Source: Diadophis punctatus similis (lineage: Eukaryota; Chordata; Lepidosauria; Squamata; Dipsadidae). From it: DNA of 64,000 nucleotides. The DNA is taken from contig JALIGW010000004.1 in the NCBI GenBank assembly GCA_023053685.1, positions 79,622,861 to 79,686,860 on the forward strand, read 5' to 3'. This document shows, piece by piece, positions 59,925 to 64,000 of this stretch (position 1 is its first letter; every line of letters begins with the position of its first letter). A model generated the notes under the pieces. The model saw nothing but the letters and a program-made list of their open reading frames with translations. It was not told the DNA's origin and searched no databases. Position numbers and translations under genes: made by a program.

Positions 59925-60395
59925 CCGTATTTTTCGGAGTATAAGACGCACCTTTTTCCTCCCTAAAAGTGGCTGAAAATTTGGGTGCGTCTTATACTTC
60001 GAATGTAGCTTTTTTTCCAGCCCTAACTAGGTGCTAACAGATCTTCCCAGCTCTTACCTTGCAGGCTTTTTCATTGTTACTCTCTCCAAAGAATGTTTTT
60101 CCAGCCCTAAGTCTTTGCAGGGTTTTTTTTTCATTGCTCTACTTGCTCCAAAGAAGGTTTTTTCCAGCCCTAACCAGGTGCTAACGATCTTCCCAGCTCT
60201 TACTGGCTTGCAGGCTCTTTCATTGTTACTCTCTCAGAAGAAGGTTTTTTTAAGTCCTAACCAGGGGATAAAATAATGTGCTGAAGCTGACCAGACTAAG
60301 GATGCTAGCCAGATGAATACCTGGTAGGCAGATTTCCCCCCCCCCTATTTTCCTCCCCAAAAACTAAGGTGCGTCTTATACTCCGAAAAATACGG
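59925..60395. mobile_element. MITE with CCGTATTTTTCGGAGTATAA ends, inverted partner of 45829
   Basis: CCGTATTTTTCGGAGTATAA at left, TATACTCCGAAAAATACGG at right, TA on both flanks. Confidence 0.85.
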
Positions 60396-61370
60396 TACAT
60401 GCAGTAAAAGCATCAGCTGTAGAGAAGAATTCAATAACACTCTTAACAGAACTGTTTTCTGAAATATTTTCGGAACTGTGATTTTAAACAAGACTGTGGG
60501 GAGAGCTCACCGAGTTATAATAAGAAACCACAAAATGGCAATTTCCCAAGATATATTTTTGCCAGATTTGTAAATTATACCGCTAAATATAAAATATTAA
60601 ACTTGGCACACAAAGATCCTCTCTAGTGACATCAATCTAACAGGTTTTAGCTGGCTTGCACGGTGCCCTGGATAAAAGATGTTATCTAAAATGTGTTGAG
60701 TTTGTACATAATAAAATATTTTCACTGGCACATCGGATGGTTCTTTTCCCCGTTTCTGGCTCGATTTTTTTGCCCATCACTATCTTAGAGTCGGGAACGA
60801 CTAGCACATATGTGCAAGGGGAACCTTTACCTTTATCTTATAGATAAAATGATATTTTTCTAATATTTTAAGTCAAAAACTGTGAATAAAGGCAAGGCTT
60901 CAAGTTTTTCCCTAAACAAATGAGAGTGGAGGGATTCTGGGTCCCTTACAACTTAAGCGGTATGACAAAAGATTTAAGTGGAATCAAAAGTTGTTTTGTC
61001 TTCTTGACAATCTGTTTTATATGTAACTCTATGAGGAAATAGAGGAAACTTTATGTAACTCTAGGAGGAAATACAAAGCGAGTTACATTGTTTAATTTTA
61101 TCTTTGCTAATAACAACAGTTGTCATTATTATTACTACTATTCCACTATAAACGCTGGAGGTCAACGAATTTGTTCTGACACCAAGTTTTATAAGCCACT
61201 GGTAAAAGGAAACCAGGGAATCAAATAGAGAAGTAGGTGAAAACCACAGAAAAGGATTAATGTGCTTCTATCAAATTTTGCATTTTTGTTTTATGTGGTA
61301 CTTTTAACACAACACCCATGTCCCCCAATGTTAACTGAACAGGGTATTTTAATTACTATAAACCTTCCCA
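60396..61370. other. RELN intron 47, mostly unrecognised
   Basis: Includes a minus-strand fragment of the TTTCCCC SINE at about 60735-60845 (GGGGAACCTTTACC). Nothing else identified. Confidence 0.45.
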
Positions 61371-61562
61371 AGTAATGCCAGAGGTGCTTTTTCAAGAGGC
61401 AACTGGACTTTCTGTTTTTTCTTTGAAGATGTTTCGCTTCTCATCCAAGAAGCTTTTGAGAAGCGAAACGTCTTCAATGATAAACAAGAAAGTCCAGTTG
61501 TCTCTTGAAAAAAGCACCTTTGGGACAACCATGACCTGGATGACGGAGAGTCTCCGTGGACT
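61371..61562. mobile_element. Palindromic repeat element (GAAGCTTTTGAGAAGCG form)
   Basis: AAGAGGCAACTGGACTTTCT and AGAAAGTCCAGTTGTCTCTT face each other with GAAGATGTTTCGCTTCTC and GAGAAGCGAAACGTCTTC inside. Shorter centre than the copy at 12722. Confidence 0.8.
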
Positions 61563-61584
61563 TCCCAAGTAATAGGATCTAACT

Positions 61585-62012
61585 CAGCGGTTCTCAACCT
61601 GTGGGTCGTGACCCCTTTGGGGGTCGAATGACCCATTCACAGGGGTCGCCTAAGATCATCGGAAAACACATATTTCCGAGGGTCTTAGGAACCGAGACAC
61701 CACTCCTCTATCCGTCTCTAGGTGGGTCCACCCACATGCAAATAGACTACTGCAAAAAAAAATCTGTACCTTGGGAACTTCTGAGCATGCGCAGAAGCCG
61801 AATTTCCGGCACTGCGCATGCGTGCGCACGCAAAGCGCCCACGCGCCCACGAGGCGTGGCCACGCAGCACAGGAGGAAGCAAACCGGCAGCGAGGTAAGT
61901 TAGAACCCACCCCTGAGTTTCCTAATAATTTTATTATTTTATGGTTGGGGGTCACCACAACATGAGGAACTGTATTAAAGGGTCGCGGCATTAGGAAGGT
62001 TGAGAACCACTG
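61585..62012 (-). mobile_element. SPIN-like hAT element carrying part of a family B MITE
   Basis: CAGCGGTTCTCAACCTGTGG .. GAGAACCACTG, target ATCTAACT/ATCTAAAT. Contains GGTTGGGGGTCACCACAACA and GGGGTCGCCTAAGATCATCG, close to SPIN. A family B 3' half (about 61780-61913, ending GAACCCACCCCTG) lies inside. Confidence 0.88.
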
Positions 62013-62219
62013 ATCTAAATGAACCTGGAGGAAGCACGTGTTTAAAAAAATCTAAACAATGGAAATAAATTTGGTACATTAGACCTCTTCAATCCAGTTC
62101 CACCAAAACCAGGGAAAATACTTTTTTTAAAAAAAAATCACATATAAATGGTGCACTAATCCATTACCGCAAACCATATACTTATAAAATTCCCTTTAAT
62201 CGTTGCGTTACAAAAGTGG

Positions 62220-62562
62220 CTCTATGATCTATCTGAAATAATAATGCGCGAGGAATTAGTTATTACTTTTTCTAACGGTGAGAGGAGTAGTGATACTGAT
62301 CTAGACGCCGTCATCCGAGCTACCGCTGGGTCGATGATAATTGATATTAACGATAGCTTTGGATTATTGCTCTGGTTGAAAAATTGGCCGAGCGCTGAAG
62401 ATGGCCAAATAACGCGGCCAATTATTTTCATGAATTGTTTTATTGATTTTTGTGACTGCACAGAATTTGTTTCCGCTTCATTAACCGACATTCATGGTTG
62501 GGAGAGATTTTGCTTTGAGAGGAGACAGAGAGAGATTTATTCGAAGAAGGGAGCTGCTTAGT
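62220..62562. other. CpG-retaining block, open on both strands, unidentified
   Basis: About 340 bases in intron 47 with frames of 105 codons (plus) and 89 codons (minus), including SSDTDLDAVIRATAGSMIID. AT-rich, yet it keeps around a dozen CpG. No family recognised and no splice-site support seen. Could be an unlisted transposon, a processed fragment or a conserved element. Confidence 0.3.
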
Positions 62563-62593
62563 TTGAATTTTGACAATAAGCCAACTTTCCTAA

Positions 62594-63136
62594 GTGAAAA
62601 CAGGGAGTCCTCGACTTACGACCAAAATGGAGCCCAAAATTTATGTCGCTAAGCGAGACAGTTTAAAAGTGAATTTTGCCCCATTTTATGACCCTTCTTG
62701 CCACAGGGGTTAAGAGAATTGTTGCAGCTGTTCAGTAACACCATTGTTAAGTGGCTTCCCCATTGACTTGGCTTGTCAGAAGGCCGCAAAAGGGGATCAC
62801 GTGACCCAGTAGTGGGTTTCAATTACCTTCGCTACCGGTTTGCTATTGGGAGCGCGTGCGCATGCGCAGAGATGTCCGGGCAGGTGGGCGGAGCCTCCCG
62901 CCACCGCTGCTACCGGTTTGCCCGATCCAGGGCGAACCGGTAGCAACCCACCACTGACGTGACCCCAGGGCACTACAACTGTCATAAAAATGAGGCCGTT
63001 GCCAAGCGGCTGAATTTTGATCACATGACCCTAACGGTCGCTAAGTGTGAAAAACGGGAATAAGTCACTATTTTCAGTGCCGTTGTAACTTTGAATGGTC
63101 ACCAAATGAATGATTGCAAGTTGGGAACTACCTCTA
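62594..63136 (+). mobile_element. Mariner-like MITE, interrupted by family B hAT-like MITE
   Basis: GGGAGTCCTCGACTTACGAC at left and TTGCAAGTTGGGAACTACCT at right; split by 62807-62956. Confidence 0.8.
62807..62956. mobile_element. hAT-like MITE, family B, 150-bp form
   Basis: Perfect 8-bp target ACGTGACC (62799-62806, 62957-62964). Ends CAGTAGTGGGTTTCAA and TAGCAACCCACCACTG. Contains GCGCATGCGC at 62858. Confidence 0.92.
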
Positions 63137-63184
63137 TTGTCCATTTCTTTGTGATATTTAACGGGGCAGTCTGGTTCACACTAC

Positions 63185-63531
63185 AGGTAGTCCTCGACTC
63201 ACAGCAGTTTGTTTAGTGACCGTTCGAAGTTTACAACGGCACAGAGGTGGTTTTCACTTACCTTCCCTACCGGTTCGCAAATGTGAGCGCGTGCCCCATC
63301 CACGCATGCGCACGACCTTCCGTGCATGAGCTTTGCTCGCACGGGTGGCTCGCACGCATACGCGCAGCTTCAAAACATGCAGAAATAGGACAGCATAGAG
63401 CCGGGGCGAACCAGTCCAAACAGGTAGAATACCACCTCTGCAACGGCACTGAAAAAAATGGCCATGTCACTTTATTCAGTAATGTTGCAACTTTGAACGG
63501 TCACTAAATGAACTGTTGTAAGTTGAAGAGA
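63185..63531 (-). mobile_element. Mariner-like MITE, interrupted by family B hAT-like MITE
   Basis: CAGGTAGTCCTCGACTCAC at left (after TA) and GTTGTAAGTTGAAGAG at right; ends about 50 bases from exon 47. Confidence 0.78.
63242..63440. mobile_element. hAT-like MITE, family B, nested
   Basis: Perfect 8-bp target CAACGGCA (63234-63241, 63441-63448). Ends CAGAGGTGGTTTTCAC and GTAGAATACCACCTCTG. Confidence 0.92.
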
Positions 63532-63580
63532 TACCCATAGTAACTCTAACACTGTCTCTCTCAGTGGACTTAATACTTAC

Positions 63581-63721
63581 ACGCAGTTTCCTTCAGTGCA
63601 TCTTCCATGCCCGCTGCACATATCTATGCAGCCGTCGCCGATGTAGACATTGTCAATGGCCCACGTTTGCTGCTTGTCGAAAGGAGCAGTTTGGTGCCAA
63701 CGGAAACGGGTCGCATCAGAC
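63581..63721 (-). CDS. RELN: RELN exon 47: end of reelin repeat 6 subrepeat A and start of EGF-like 6
   Basis: Acceptor ..CCTCAAG precedes 63721 and donor GTAAGT lies at 63575-63580. It enters with one base finishing a codon, then 46 codons, and exits with two bases (GT). The peptide starts [20 protein letters not shown], carries [11 protein letters not shown], then the EGF cysteines [11 protein letters not shown]. The lysine in PFDKQQTW lines up with human Lys2467 which, from memory, is one of two lysines needed for receptor binding by the central fragment. It is conserved here. The preceding exon is beyond the window edge. Confidence 0.96.
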
Positions 63722-63872
63722 CTTGAGGAAAGACGACATGTGAGAAAAATAATGCTTGTGGAGTTAAAGCACGAGAAGGAGCAAGTTCCGCCTGTGGTAT
63801 CGATCGAACGGAGACCGTGGCTTTATTTATTGACAAATAAACAAAATCTAAATAATCAAAGAGAGGAGCAAT

Positions 63873-64000
63873 CTGGAATTAAGGAGAAAGTTCCTAACAG
63901 TGAGGACAATTAACCAGGGGAACCGCTTGCCTCCAGAAGTTGTGGGTGCTTCATCATCGGAGGTTTTTAAGAAGAGACTGGACAGTCACTTGTCTGAAAT
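63873..64000 (+). mobile_element. CR1 LINE 3' end, cut by window edge
   Basis: GGAATTAAGGAGAAAGTTCC, CCGCTTGCCTCCAGAAGTTG, GAGACTGGACAGTCACTTGT. Preceded by a short ATTTATTGACAAATAAAC stretch like the end of the LINE at 28600. Confidence 0.85.

Overview
This window is nuclear DNA from a squamate reptile, most likely an advanced (colubroid) snake. The evidence is the repeat content: CR1 LINE 3' ends, Sauria-type SINEs, long GATA/GACA arrays like the snake Bkm satellite, an (AATAG)n block fused to what looks like a Snake1/L3 CR1 tail, and SPIN-like hAT elements. No other single-copy gene was recognised. The species assignment is inference; the gene is not in doubt.

The one recognisable gene is RELN (reelin), on the minus strand. 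The window holds its 3' part: 19 exons that splice in frame from 63721 down to the stop codon at 14197-14199. They encode 1,011 residues, corresponding to about the last 30% of the 3,460-residue human protein. In order these are the end of reelin repeat 6 (subrepeat A end, EGF, subrepeat B), all of repeats 7 and 8, and the basic C-terminal region. Numbering by the 65-exon human model, they are exons 47-65. Every junction was phased by hand. All donors are GT except that of exon 55, which is GC. The six-base alternative microexon (exon 64, Val-Ser) is visible at 19616-19621. The 3'UTR ends near an AATAAA at 13152-13157. Upstream exons lie beyond position 64000.

Layout: 1-13130 is the 3' flank of RELN and holds only repeats (solo-LTR-like DNA, MITEs, CR1 pieces, a 1-kb microsatellite cluster at 8576-9606, a SINE with a 67-bp tandem array). 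13135-14296 is the terminal exon with the 3'UTR. 14297-27392 is introns 64 and 63, containing the microexon, a nested palindrome at 17.2-18.2 kb and three large microsatellite blocks. 27393-63721 holds exons 63 to 47, separated by introns packed with transposons. 63722-64000 is the start of the next intron and ends inside a CR1 element.

The introns are unusually legible. At least four non-autonomous hAT-like families can be delimited by terminal repeats and 8-bp target duplications, several nested in each other. A mariner-like MITE family starting CAGGTAGTCCTCGACTTA occurs about 15 times and hosts other insertions. Most long open frames here are microsatellites read through or relics of LINEs and are not genes. 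I found no prokaryotic, viral-genome or CRISPR content.
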